From an uncultured Microbacterium sp. (GTDB lineage Bacteria; Actinomycetota; Actinomycetes; Actinomycetales; Microbacteriaceae): a stretch of DNA of 64,000 bases. The stretch lies in NCBI GenBank assembly GCA_913774845.1, contig CAJYJO010000017.1, positions 43,569 through 107,568 of the forward strand, given 5' to 3'. The notes under the pieces are model-generated. The model was not told where the DNA came from and made no database searches. It was given only the letters and a program-made list of their open reading frames with translations. The translations under genes and the position numbers were made by a program. This document shows, piece by piece, positions 7,706 to 15,569 of the stretch; the first letter of the stretch is position 1, and the number at the start of each line of letters is the position of its first letter.

Positions 7706-10159
7706 ATGCTCATCGACGCGGATCCCCCTCGACGCGGCCCCCGCCCCCAGCGCCGGTCCAGTCGCTACTGGGCCCCTCGCACCGGTTCCCTCACCGCGCT
7801 CGACGAGTCGCTGACGAGCGACGTGGTCCTCGTGCGAGGACCTTCCGGCATCGGGAAGACGGCACTGCTTCGCCAGTGGGCGGCCGAGCTCGAGCTCGAT
7901 CCCGGTCACGGCGTGCGTCTCCTCGACGGCGGGCGGATCGACGCCGACGATCTGGCGCGCGTCCGCGCCGAGTTCTCCGACGGACCGGGCTCGCACGTCC
8001 TGCTCGTCGACGACTTCGTCGAGCGCCCGGGGCTCACCGGCGACGATCTCCTCACCCTGCTGCACGAGGACGCGGCGCTGCGCCTCGTGGTCGCCTCCCG
8101 GTGCGCGACGACGTTGGAGAGCCCGCGAGCCACGCTCGACTTCGACGTGCACGTCGTCCCACCCTCGCACCTGCTCATGACGCGCGACGATGTGGCCCGC
8201 GTCCTCGCCCTCAACGGCGTGGATGCCGCGGGCGTCGGGATCGACGCCCTGGCCGAGCGCACCTACGGGTGGCCGGCCCTGATCCACCTCGCGAGCGCTC
8301 GGTTGCGCCTCGAGCAGATGCCGCTGCGCACCCGCGACGAGGCGGAGGCGGTGGCGGACGACGTGATCACGGCCCTGACCGCCGCGATGGAGGGCCGGTT
8401 GCCGGTCGAGGTGACCGACACGCTCCGGATCCTGGCCGTCGCGCCGCACCTGACGCCGGACATCATCGACGCGCTCGGGGTCCCGGCACCGACGGACACG
8501 GACGACCTCCTCCGGCTGCTGCAGAAGGCGGGGCTCGCGTGGCCGAGCTCCACCCGGTCGACACTGGCGGAGCCGATCCGTGAACGCTGGTTGCGCGCGA
8601 TGGAACAGAGCGACCCCCGCCGTGTGCTGCGGGCGCGTCATCACCTGCTGGATCACCTGGCCACGGGACCCGACCCGCTCCTCGCCGCGCGTCTCGCTGC
8701 CGATCTGCGACAGCACGCGGCGCTCACCCGGATCCTGCGATCCGCGAGTCCGGAGATCTGGGCGCGGGACGCGAACGCCTTTGGACGCTTCGTGCAGGTC
8801 CTGCGCGCACTGCCGCCGTCGCCCCCGACGCTCGAGGTGCTCCTGGCCCTCGACCCGGGGGCGGCGACCTCGTCCGACACTCCCACCGTGGCCGCAACGC
8901 TGCTGGAGAAGGTGCCGGGGTCCCGCGGCGGGGTCGACGTCCTCGCTCTCCGCGTGAGCCTGCAGAGGGCGGCGGGCCGGTTCGCCCTGGCGTCGGAGAC
9001 CTCGGGCCACCTGGGCGAAGCCCTGCGCCACTCCCGCTCACTTACCTCGGAGAGCGCGTGCGAGGGGTGGTACCAGACCGGAATGTCATCCCTGGCGATG
9101 GGCGCCCTGCGCGACGCGCGATCGGGGCTGGAGCGCTCGGCGCAGACGGCCCCGCCCGCTCGGCGTCTTCGCGCTCGGGGCGTCCTCGCGCTCCTGGATC
9201 TCATCGAGGGCGATGTCGCGGCCGCGCGCGTCGCTGCGGAAGCGGGGCGAACCGACGAATGGTTCCGCTCCCCCTGGGGAGAGGCGATGCGTCTGGCCGA
9301 TGCCTGGGTGCTCCTCGAGAGCGGCGATGCGAGGGGCGCTCGTACGCTCCTCGACGACCTCACCGCCACGGAGGGCGCTCGCGAGCTCTGGCCTCTCGTG
9401 GCCGCCGCGCACGCCGTCGCGGCCCTGCTCTGCGGCGACGCCCCCGACGCCGCGGGTCTGCTCCGATACTGGAGCGCCCGCGGACGGAGCACTCCCGCGC
9501 CGCATTTCCTGTCGGCTCAGCTGCTGTTCGCGCGCGCCAAGGTCCTCATCGCGCTCCGCCAGGCCCGCAAGGCGGTCTCCCTGTTCGAGGGGGCCTTCGC
9601 GCTGGCTCCCGCCACGGCCCCCGCCATCGCGTTGTCGCAGTTGTACGCCGGCCAGCCCCATGAGGCATTCGTCGTCAGCATGAAGTGGGGCCTGCACAAC
9701 GAACCGTCCCCGCGCACCGCCCTCGACAACCTCGTCGTGAGCCTCGTCGCCGACGCGCGCTTGAACGGGTACGTCACGCAGATCGCCACCGCCCAGCGAG
9801 CCGAGGCGATGAGTCAGCGGCACGACCTGTGGACACCGTGGAGCCTCGTCTCCCCCGAGGATCGACCGCTCGTCTTCGAGGCGCTGTCCCCGCGATCACG
9901 GGAGCTCATCGCGGCACGGCCGTCGCTCTTCGACACGTCGGTGAGCGTTCCCCAGCTCACCCGACGGGAGCAGATCGTGCTCGCCCGACTGACACCGACC
10001 TCCACCGTCTCCGAGATCGCCACGGCGCTGGTGGTCTCGCCCAACACGGTCAAGACGCAGCTTCGCAGCCTCTATCGCAAGCTGCGGGTCACCGATCGCG
10101 TGAGCGCGATCCGCGCGGCGCACGCGTGGGGACTCGTCGAGGAGGACGCGGAGATGTGA
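7706..10159 (+). CDS. LuxR-family ATPase regulator (LAL/MalT-like)
   Basis: This 817-residue protein has the architecture of large ATP-binding LuxR regulators. A P-loop (GPSGIGKTALL) lies near residues 43-54, a Walker B-like HVLLVDDF near residue 96, and a long helical, TPR-like middle region follows. The C-terminus is a LuxR helix-turn-helix at about residues 750-812 (LTRREQIVLARL...VSEIATALVVSPNTVKTQLRSLYRKL). The ATG at 7706 follows CCGGAGG. The protein probably couples ligand and ATP binding to DNA binding at direct repeats; the CGGGTGA repeats upstream are candidates. No metabolic target gene is adjacent, so the signal is unknown. Confidence 0.9.
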   Translation: MLIDADPPRRGPRPQRRSSRYWAPRTGSLTALDESLTSDVVLVRGPSGIGKTALLRQWAAELELDPGHGVRLLDGGRIDADDLARVRAEFSDGPGSHVLLVDDFVERPGLTGDDLLTLLHEDAALRLVVASRCATTLESPRATLDFDVHVVPPSHLLMTRDDVARVLALNGVDAAGVGIDALAERTYGWPALIHLASARLRLEQMPLRTRDEAEAVADDVITALTAAMEGRLPVEVTDTLRILAVAPHLTPDIIDALGVPAPTDTDDLLRLLQKAGLAWPSSTRSTLAEPIRERWLRAMEQSDPRRVLRARHHLLDHLATGPDPLLAARLAADLRQHAALTRILRSASPEIWARDANAFGRFVQVLRALPPSPPTLEVLLALDPGAATSSDTPTVAATLLEKVPGSRGGVDVLALRVSLQRAAGRFALASETSGHLGEALRHSRSLTSESACEGWYQTGMSSLAMGALRDARSGLERSAQTAPPARRLRARGVLALLDLIEGDVAAARVAAEAGRTDEWFRSPWGEAMRLADAWVLLESGDARGARTLLDDLTATEGARELWPLVAAAHAVAALLCGDAPDAAGLLRYWSARGRSTPAPHFLSAQLLFARAKVLIALRQARKAVSLFEGAFALAPATAPAIALSQLYAGQPHEAFVVSMKWGLHNEPSPRTALDNLVVSLVADARLNGYVTQIATAQRAEAMSQRHDLWTPWSLVSPEDRPLVFEALSPRSRELIAARPSLFDTSVSVPQLTRREQIVLARLTPTSTVSEIATALVVSPNTVKTQLRSLYRKLRVTDRVSAIRAAHAWGLVEEDAEM

Positions 10160-10352
10160 CAGCGCGGGCACGCCGTCGCCCGGCGAGCACCAGCCCGGCC
10201 ACTCGCGCGAACGCGATCACGACGACGACAGCGACCACGCCCGGGACCGTGAGCGGGACCCCCGCTCCGCGCAGCACCGCGAGGATCACCACCGCGGCGA
10301 CCACGGGCAGGAGTCCGACGACGATCCTGCGAACCCGCGACGGCCGTCTCAC
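10089..10352 (-). CDS. Small two-helix membrane protein, coupled to the upstream gene
   Basis: This 87-residue protein has two hydrophobic stretches (VVGLLPVVAAVVILAVL and VVAVVVVIAFARVAGLVLAG) and a basic Arg/Pro tail. Its GTG start overlaps the stop of the DUF998-like gene as GTGA (10349-10352), which supports coupled translation. Its last 71 bases are antisense to the end of the LuxR-type gene, so the tail coding is constrained by that gene and may not be conserved. The reading frame is convincing for the membrane part only. Confidence 0.5.
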   Translation of the reverse strand: MRRPSRVRRIVVGLLPVVAAVVILAVLRGAGVPLTVPGVVAVVVVIAFARVAGLVLAGRRRARAVTSPRPPRRVPTRAPRGSRSRDR

Positions 10353-11077
10353 GTCGTCCGAGCGGGAGAGGCGTGCACGGCTGCGCCGGCGGCAGCGGCG
10401 TGGTGACCGGATCGGACGTCCCGTTCGTCGAAGGCGACCTGGAAGCCCAGCACGCCGAACCACACGATCGCCAGGGTGGCCGCGGTGAACTCGAGGTTGC
10501 CGCCGAGCACGGTGTCCGCGCGTCCCAGCGCGATCATCGCGCCGGTGAACGACGTCACAGCGACGGCGATCAACGTCGCCGCACTGGTGGCACGCATCCA
10601 GGGACGTGCACGGATGGCGGCGACCTGCCCCATCGCGATGAGGGCGAGCACGAAGCCGAGGACGGCGAAGCAGATGTGCACGAGGTCCTGCGGAAGCGCC
10701 CCGGGGGTGAAGGGGACGGGGCAGCCGGGCGAGCAGGTGACCGCTGATGCCACGCCGAAGCAGAGTCCACACAACAGCAGCGTCGTGGCCACCGGCCAGC
10801 CGACGACGTAGCGGGAGCGTCCCGCGACCATCGCGCGGTCCACGACGACGGCGGCGAAGGCGAGCAGGAACAACGCGAGGTTGAACACCGGGGCCGTCGG
10901 CGCGCCGGTCGATCCCAGCTGACTGACGTAGTGGACGCTCGGGTCCCACAGGCGGCAGATCCAGATGAGCCCGGCGCTCGTGAGCGCCGCGAGCCCGCCG
11001 ACGACGGCCCATCGCGATGCCCGGGATGCCACGGGCGTCGCGCGCGGGAGGGCGCGCACCTGGTCGTCGTCTGTCAT
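10349..11077 (-). CDS. DUF998-family integral membrane protein
   Basis: This 242-residue protein has six predicted membrane helices and fits the DUF998 family. The first helix WAVVGGLAALTSAGLIWICRL is followed by the extracytoplasmic segment WDPSVHYVSQLGSTGA, which carries the family's SxLG-type motif. Later loops contain CSPGCPVP and HICFAVLGF. The ATG at 11077 follows CAGGAGA. The small protein at 10089-10352 overlaps its stop. DUF998 proteins have no established function; this one is likely a cytoplasmic-membrane protein. Confidence 0.8.
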   Translation of the reverse strand: MTDDDQVRALPRATPVASRASRWAVVGGLAALTSAGLIWICRLWDPSVHYVSQLGSTGAPTAPVFNLALFLLAFAAVVVDRAMVAGRSRYVVGWPVATTLLLCGLCFGVASAVTCSPGCPVPFTPGALPQDLVHICFAVLGFVLALIAMGQVAAIRARPWMRATSAATLIAVAVTSFTGAMIALGRADTVLGGNLEFTAATLAIVWFGVLGFQVAFDERDVRSGHHAAAAGAAVHASPARTT

Positions 11078-11379
11078 CGCGGTCTCCTGGATGGGGCTCG
11101 GCCACACTACCGCCTCGACCCGCGCGGCTTCACCCGCGGGTGATGGTCGCACGAACCATGGGTGAATTCGCCAGGGTTCTGGCGTCTCCGTCGCCGGTGC
11201 GCCCCGATGCTGGGTCCGCGGGTGGGGCCGGCGTCGCCTGCGAGCCGGGGGGCCGTACCGATCGACGCCCGGCTCCACCCGCGTCTCTCTGGCGGCCGGT
11301 TGTGAACCTCCCGCGAAGTCCGGCCCCGAGATCTCGCGTGAGGTTGAATCGAGAGGCACCCGCCCCGAGGAGGATCACC
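11078..11379. promoter_or_regulatory. Divergent intergenic region with a CGGGTGA palindrome
   Basis: This 302-base gap separates the DUF998-like gene from the DivIVA-like gene and holds no convincing gene. It contains a perfect 14-bp palindrome, TCACCCGCGGGTGA, at 11130-11143. A further TGGGTGAATTC lies at 11159-11169 and shares a 10-mer with the region before the XRE gene. The palindrome is made of two head-to-head CGGGTGA elements like those before the LuxR-type and sugar transferase genes. No clear -10 box was found for either flanking gene. Confidence 0.4.
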
Positions 11380-12750
11380 GTGACCGAGCCCCACGACGAC
11401 GACGTCACCCGCGACGACTCTCTCGATCCCGGAGCGTCCCGCTCCGGTTCCGACTCGCCGCTCGACGATCTGCTGCGTTCGGCGGAGGCCGGAGACGATC
11501 TCCACGCCGTCTTCCCGATCGGCTTCCGCGGTTACGACCGCGATGCGGTCGACGCCGCCGTCCGCGAACTCGGCGAGCGCGTGCGCCGCGCCACGGCCGA
11601 CGTCGAAGAGGCGAAGCGCCGCGCCGAGGCGATGTTCGCCCAGCAGCGCGCGGAGCACGACGAAGAGCTCGAAGAGGCCGCACGCCGGCACGCCGAGGAG
11701 AACGGCTCCCTGCAGGAGCAGCTGCGGGAGGCGGCCGCGCGCGCCGCCGAGGCGGAGACCCAGGTGTCGGCGCTGTCCAACGATTTCGCCGCCCGTCGCG
11801 GCGACGATGCCGATCCGCAGCAGGAGCGCCAGCAGTTCGACACGATCCTCCGCGTCGCGGAGGAGCAGGCCTCGGTGCTCGTGCAGAATGCCGTGGCGCA
11901 GGCCGACCGGCTCCTGGCGGCGGCGAAGGACGAGGCTTCGACGGTTCGCGAAGAAGCCGTCGCGGAGCAGGCGCGGCTGCGGTCCGAGGCGCAGCACGAC
12001 GCCGATCAGGTGCGACTGCGCATCGAGACCGAGTCCACGGCGCACGCCGCCCGCCTCGAGCGCGAGGCCGCCCACGCGGCCGAACGGGTCGCGCAGGCGT
12101 CGCGGGAAGCCGACGCGATCCGCACGGAGGCCGAGAAGGGCGCGGCGGCGCTGCGTTCGATGGTGTCGCGCGAGACCGGCGAACTGCGGGCGAAGGCGGA
12201 GCGCGACGTTCGCGAGATGACCGCGCGCGTTCTCGAGTTCGAGGAGTCGCTCACCCGACGCCAGGACGAAGCGCAGCAGGAGTTCCTCGTGCTGCACAAC
12301 CAGGCCGTCGCGCACGCGGAGCGCATCACCTCCGACGCGAGCGAGCAGGTGGAGGCCGCCCTCGCGCACGCACGTCGCATCAGCGCGCGCGCCGACGACT
12401 ACGAACGCCTCGCGCGGGCGCAGGCGCAGCAGGTCGAAGCCGACGCGCAGGTGCGCGCCCGCGAGATCCTCGACGATTCGCGCGAGAAGGCGCAACGGAT
12501 CGCCGACACCATCACCTCGCACGCCTCGGGCGTGCTGCGCGACGCCGAGGACCGCACCCGCGATCTGCGTTGGCAGCAGCAGCAGCTCGGCAGCTTCATG
12601 TCCGAGATGAACGAACTGCTGCGCGCCGCACCCCGCGGGGCCCGGACGGAGCACGTCGACGACGCCGCCGCCGCCGATGCACCCGACGCCGACGGCCACG
12701 CAGACGAAGTCGCCTTCGAGGAGCACTCGATCGTCGACGAACGCGCCTGA
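11380..12750 (+). CDS. DivIVA-like coiled-coil protein
   Basis: This 456-residue acidic protein starts with a low-complexity Asp/Ser stretch. At about residue 44 comes a DivIVA-like motif, VFPIGFRGYDRDAVDAAVREL, equivalent to the membrane-binding F...R.GY....V segment of DivIVA/Wag31. The rest (about residues 65-420) is an almost unbroken coiled coil rich in Ala, Glu, Arg and Gln. Proteins of this type mark poles or septa and scaffold wall growth; here no neighbour points to a specific role. The GTG at 11380 follows GAGGAGG. It is probably not the primary DivIVA, which normally sits by ftsZ/sepF. Confidence 0.75.
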   Translation: MTEPHDDDVTRDDSLDPGASRSGSDSPLDDLLRSAEAGDDLHAVFPIGFRGYDRDAVDAAVRELGERVRRATADVEEAKRRAEAMFAQQRAEHDEELEEAARRHAEENGSLQEQLREAAARAAEAETQVSALSNDFAARRGDDADPQQERQQFDTILRVAEEQASVLVQNAVAQADRLLAAAKDEASTVREEAVAEQARLRSEAQHDADQVRLRIETESTAHAARLEREAAHAAERVAQASREADAIRTEAEKGAAALRSMVSRETGELRAKAERDVREMTARVLEFEESLTRRQDEAQQEFLVLHNQAVAHAERITSDASEQVEAALAHARRISARADDYERLARAQAQQVEADAQVRAREILDDSREKAQRIADTITSHASGVLRDAEDRTRDLRWQQQQLGSFMSEMNELLRAAPRGARTEHVDDAAAADAPDADGHADEVAFEEHSIVDERA

Positions 12751-12787
12751 GCGGCCCTGCGCCCGAGACGGCGGCTACCGTGGACGG

Positions 12788-13726
12788 ATGAGAAGCGTCC
12801 CCCTCGGCTCCACGGGCCTGTCCGTCCCCAATGTCGTCGCCGGAATGATGCGCATCGACGGCAAGAGCGACGCGGAGGTGCGCGACCTCTATGAGGCCGC
12901 CCGCGGGGCCGGCATCGATTTCTTCGATCACGCCGACATCTACGCCCGCTCCCTGCACTCCGCTGAAGAGCGTTTCGCGCAGGCCCTGCGGCTCTCCCCC
13001 TCAGAGCGCTCCGAGATCCGCCTGCAGACGAAGGCGGGCATCGTCCGCGAAGGGCCCTTCTTCGACTTCTCCTTCGATCACCTGGTCTCATCGGTCGAGG
13101 CGTCGCTGCGGGCCCTGCAGACCGACTACGTCGACGTCCTCCTGCTGCACCGCCCCGACGCCCTCGTCGAGCCCGACGAGGTCGCCCGGGCTTTCGATCA
13201 TCTCGAGAGCAGCGGCAAAGTGCGCGCGTTCGGGGTGTCCAATCACACGCCGCGGCAGATCGACCTGCTGCGCACTCGCGTGCGTCAGCCGATCGTCGCG
13301 AATCAGGTGCAGCTGTCGATCGCGCACGCCCCGCTGGTCATGCAGGGGGTGGCCGCCAACATGGAATCGGCCGCTCAGTCGGTCGTGCGCGACGGCGGCG
13401 GCCTCGTGGAGTACTGCCGCGTCGAAGGGATCACCCTCCAGGCGTGGTCGCCGCTGCAGGGAACGCGCGGCGACGGCGGCGTCTTCATCGATCACCCCGA
13501 CTACCCCGAGCTCAACGAGCTGCTGCGCGAGCTCGCCGAGTCGTACGCCGTGACACCGCTGGCGGTCGCCGTCGCCTGGATCACTCGGCATCCCGCCGAC
13601 ATGCAGGTGGTGCTCGGTACGACGACGCCGTCGCGGGTGACCGAGGCGGCCGCGGGTTCCGACCTGCGCCTCACCCGCTCGGAGTGGTACGCACTGGTCC
13701 GGGCAGCCGGCTACCTCGTGCCCTGA
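12788..13726 (+). CDS. Aldo/keto reductase
   Basis: This 312-residue protein is a TIM-barrel NAD(P)H-dependent aldo/keto reductase of the YdhF-like subgroup. The tetrad is visible as Asp and Tyr in FFDHADIYA, Lys in LQTKAGI and His in LLLHRPD. NAD(P) contacts are suggested by FGVSNHTPRQI and VVLGTTTPSRV near the C-terminus. A TACCGT -10 box ends six bases before the ATG at 12788, giving a leaderless transcript. The physiological substrate is unknown. It follows the DivIVA-like gene by 37 bases but appears to have its own promoter. Confidence 0.9.
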   Translation: MRSVPLGSTGLSVPNVVAGMMRIDGKSDAEVRDLYEAARGAGIDFFDHADIYARSLHSAEERFAQALRLSPSERSEIRLQTKAGIVREGPFFDFSFDHLVSSVEASLRALQTDYVDVLLLHRPDALVEPDEVARAFDHLESSGKVRAFGVSNHTPRQIDLLRTRVRQPIVANQVQLSIAHAPLVMQGVAANMESAAQSVVRDGGGLVEYCRVEGITLQAWSPLQGTRGDGGVFIDHPDYPELNELLRELAESYAVTPLAVAVAWITRHPADMQVVLGTTTPSRVTEAAAGSDLRLTRSEWYALVRAAGYLVP

Positions 13727-13735
13727 GGTCAGTCT

Positions 13736-13776
13736 CCGCGTCGCCGCTGCGGCGGCACCGCTCTGCGGGGACGCGG
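13736..13776 (+). terminator. Branched hairpin after the aldo/keto reductase gene
   Basis: An outer 7-bp stem (13736-13742 with 13770-13776) encloses an inner 5-bp GC stem. It begins nine bases after the reductase stop codon and has no T-run. Confidence 0.4.
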
Positions 13777-13893
13777 TGGTCGGCGTCGCACGTGGCGGGG
13801 CGACCACGTGACGGTAGACGGCCGTCGTCCGACGCGATATGGCCGACGTGGGCACCCTCGCTAGGCTGGCACCATCGCGGCAGGAGAATCGGC

Positions 13894-14115
13894 ATGAGAC
13901 GAGCGACGAGGCGCCCCTACGGTGCGATCGTGAGCGCGGTCGCGGCGCTCACGTGCGCGGCGCCGACGCTCGTGTTCCCGGCCGACTCCCCCATCGCACC
14001 CAAACTCGCGTTCGCGGCCGTGGGCGCGGTGTTGTTCGGCATCGCCGTGGTGCGCACGCGGAGCGAGGGCACCCCGCCCGGCGATCACGACGAGAGCGGC
14101 GACGGCGGGCGGTGA
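13894..14115 (+). CDS. Small two-helix membrane protein, function unknown
   Basis: This 73-residue protein has two hydrophobic segments (GAIVSAVAALTCAAPTLVF and LAFAAVGAVLFGIAVV) joined by a short loop with PADSP, then an acidic C-terminal tail. The ATG at 13894 has CAGGAG upstream, and a TAGGCT hexamer at 13864-13869 may be its -10 box. I do not recognise the family. Confidence 0.65.
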   Translation: MRRATRRPYGAIVSAVAALTCAAPTLVFPADSPIAPKLAFAAVGAVLFGIAVVRTRSEGTPPGDHDESGDGGR

Positions 14116-14139
14116 CCCGGACGCCGACGCCGGCGAGCC

Positions 14140-14226
14140 TCAATGAGAAGCGAGGGCGGGCACGGCCTCGGCGGGGATGATCGAGATCGGCTCGGTGGGA
14201 ACGTCCCACGATGCGACGGTGTCCAT
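14140..14226 (-). CDS. 28-residue micro-protein downstream of the MarR-linked operon
   Basis: A short reading frame starts with ATG at 14226, preceded by CCAGGGAG at a normal distance, and encodes 28 residues. The peptide is acidic and Pro-rich with one Trp (VASWDVPTEPIS near the start) and ends in LASH. It lies 22 bases after the stop of the 92-residue gene on the same strand, so it may be the last cistron of that operon. It could be a real small protein or a chance frame; the good ribosome binding site favours the former. Confidence 0.4.
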   Translation of the reverse strand: MDTVASWDVPTEPISIIPAEAVPALASH

Positions 14227-14248
14227 GTCTGTCTCCCTGGAGGACGGT

Positions 14249-14527
14249 TCAGCGAAGAAGCGAGGTGCGCGCCCGCGCGATCAACGCGCTCAGACCGGTG
14301 CGCCGTGGGGGCAGGGGCGGGGTGCCGAGTGCCCGGCGCGCGTCGCCCGGATCGTCGAAGACCCCGACCTGCCGGGCGTGATCGTCGAAGAGGACGTACG
14401 TCGCGGCGGATCGCCGGTCGATGTATCCGGCGAACGCGCCGGCTCGGGTGGCGACGGTGAGGTCGCCGTCGACTCGGGACCAGACGAGCTCGGGGACGCC
14501 CACTGATCGTCCGGCCTGCGCGATCAC
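14249..14527 (-). CDS. Hypothetical 92-residue protein coupled to the small-protein-family gene
   Basis: This 92-residue protein starts at a GTG that overlaps the upstream stop codon as GTGA (14524-14527), so it is translationally coupled to the 125-residue family protein. Its sequence has a mixed alpha/beta composition (DGDLTVATRAGAFAGYIDRR, YVLFDDHARQVGVFDDPGDARRAL) and ends in a basic segment. It resembles small single-domain proteins seen beside this family in Microbacteriaceae, but I know no function. Confidence 0.65.
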   Translation of the reverse strand: MIAQAGRSVGVPELVWSRVDGDLTVATRAGAFAGYIDRRSAATYVLFDDHARQVGVFDDPGDARRALGTPPLPPRRTGLSALIARARTSLLR

Positions 14528-14901
14528 GCGGCGCGCACGAGGGGGCGACCGGCCTTCGCCGCCGGCGCGGCAGCCCGGGCGGTGACCCGCGGCGCGACCG
14601 GCTCGTCGAGCGGAACGTCGAGGCTCAGCCCGCGCGAGGAGTTCGCGTCGTTCGCGAGGCGCTTGAGGAGCTTCTGGTCGAGAGCCTCAGGCTGCTCGGA
14701 GTCGAAGACGAAACGCAGCGGGATCGAGGGCTGGAGCCAGATGGTGGAGCGCCCGACGGGCTCTTGGGGTCCGTGCACCCAGGAGAGGGTGAAGCTCTCG
14801 CCGCGGCGGAGCTTGGTCGCCACGACGACCTTGACGTGCGCCAGCATGCGGTCGTCGATCGTGATGGGCTCGGGCGTGGTGCCGTAGAAGAGCTTCGCCA
14901 T
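14524..14901 (-). CDS. MarR-linked small protein, copy A of a three-copy family
   Basis: This 125-residue protein is one of three paralogues in the window. Shared blocks are the start M-(A/G)-x-L-x-Y, then IDDRMLAHVKVVVATKLRRGESFTLSW, RSTIWLQPSIPLRFVF and a C-terminal LLKRLANDANSSRGL. Copy A has an extra Ala/Pro-rich basic tail of about 25 residues. It is soluble with no known catalytic motif. Similar actinobacterial proteins have been labelled ATP-dependent DNA ligase or DUF7882 in databases (from memory); no ligase motif is visible here. The ATG at 14901 follows AGAGAGGG, and the gene is divergent from a MarR regulator gene. Confidence 0.8.
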   Translation of the reverse strand: MAKLFYGTTPEPITIDDRMLAHVKVVVATKLRRGESFTLSWVHGPQEPVGRSTIWLQPSIPLRFVFDSEQPEALDQKLLKRLANDANSSRGLSLDVPLDEPVAPRVTARAAAPAAKAGRPLVRAA

Positions 14902-14984
14902 GATGTGTCCCTCTCTGCTCGTTGCTCGTTTTCTAACTTACTAGGTAGACTAGCGAATAGGCAAGCGAGATATTAGGAGCGTCG
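14902..14984. promoter_or_regulatory. Divergent promoter/operator between family gene A and marR
   Basis: This 83-base region is far more A+T-rich than its surroundings. Read toward the family gene (minus) it has TTGCCT, an 18-base spacer and TAAGTT, with CTAG elements in the spacer at 14941-14944 and 14950-14953. The second family gene has a parallel arrangement (TTGCGG, 16 bases, TAAAAT) that also ends in CTAGTAA. The overlap of CTAG-rich sequence with the -10/-35 spacer suits repression by the adjacent MarR protein. The binding site itself is inferred. Confidence 0.55.
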
Positions 14985-15569
14985 ATGACAGCCGAGAGCA
15001 CCTCGCCCCCGTCCTACTGGTACAGCGAGAGCACCGAGGACGAACGCGGGGCACGCATCATGGAGGCGATGCGCGCGTACCGCGCCGCCGAGATGACGAT
15101 GCGCCGGCGCACCCAGGACGCGATGGCGATGGGTGAGAACGAGCTCCTCGTCCTGCGCTACCTCACCCGCGCGTCGGGGACGGGGCGCGAGGTCACCCCG
15201 ATCGACTTGGCCCGCCATCTCGGGGTCTCCACCGCGTCGATGACGGCCCTCCTCGACCGCCTCGAGCGCTCGGGGCACCTGCGCCGCGATCCTCATCCCA
15301 CCGACAGACGCAAGGTCGTGGTCTCCACCACGGGTCACGCCGACGACGAGATGCGCGAGACCCTCGCCGCCATGCACGCGCGCATGATGCAGGCGACGCG
15401 CGGCATGAGCGAGAGCGAAACCGTCGCGGTGACCTCCTTCCTTCAGCGCATGCGCTGCGCCGTCGCCGAGATCTGCGACGTCGAGGAACGACGCTGCTGC
15501 CCGCGCGCGGCATCGCTGCCGGTCACGACCTCCGCCGCGACCGACCAGCTCCCCCCGGCCGCCGCGTGA
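14985..15569 (+). CDS. MarR-family regulator with a cysteine-rich C-terminus
   Basis: This 194-residue protein has a MarR winged helix: NELLVLRYLTRAS, IDLARHLGVSTASMTALLDRLERSGHLRRDPHPTDRRKVVV, where TDRR is the wing tip. It is longer than usual for the family. The extra C-terminal part has four cysteines in RCAVAEICDVEERRCCP, which might sense thiols, oxidants or a metal. The ATG at 14985 follows TAGGAG. It is divergent from family gene A and overlaps the transglutaminase-like gene by GTGA. Autoregulation and control of gene A are the likely roles. Confidence 0.87.
   Translation: MTAESTSPPSYWYSESTEDERGARIMEAMRAYRAAEMTMRRRTQDAMAMGENELLVLRYLTRASGTGREVTPIDLARHLGVSTASMTALLDRLERSGHLRRDPHPTDRRKVVVSTTGHADDEMRETLAAMHARMMQATRGMSESETVAVTSFLQRMRCAVAEICDVEERRCCPRAASLPVTTSAATDQLPPAAA

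Noticed and set aside
14524-14901. ATP-dependent DNA ligase as the function of the small family proteins
   Set aside because: There is no KxDG nucleotidyl-transfer motif and the protein is far too short.
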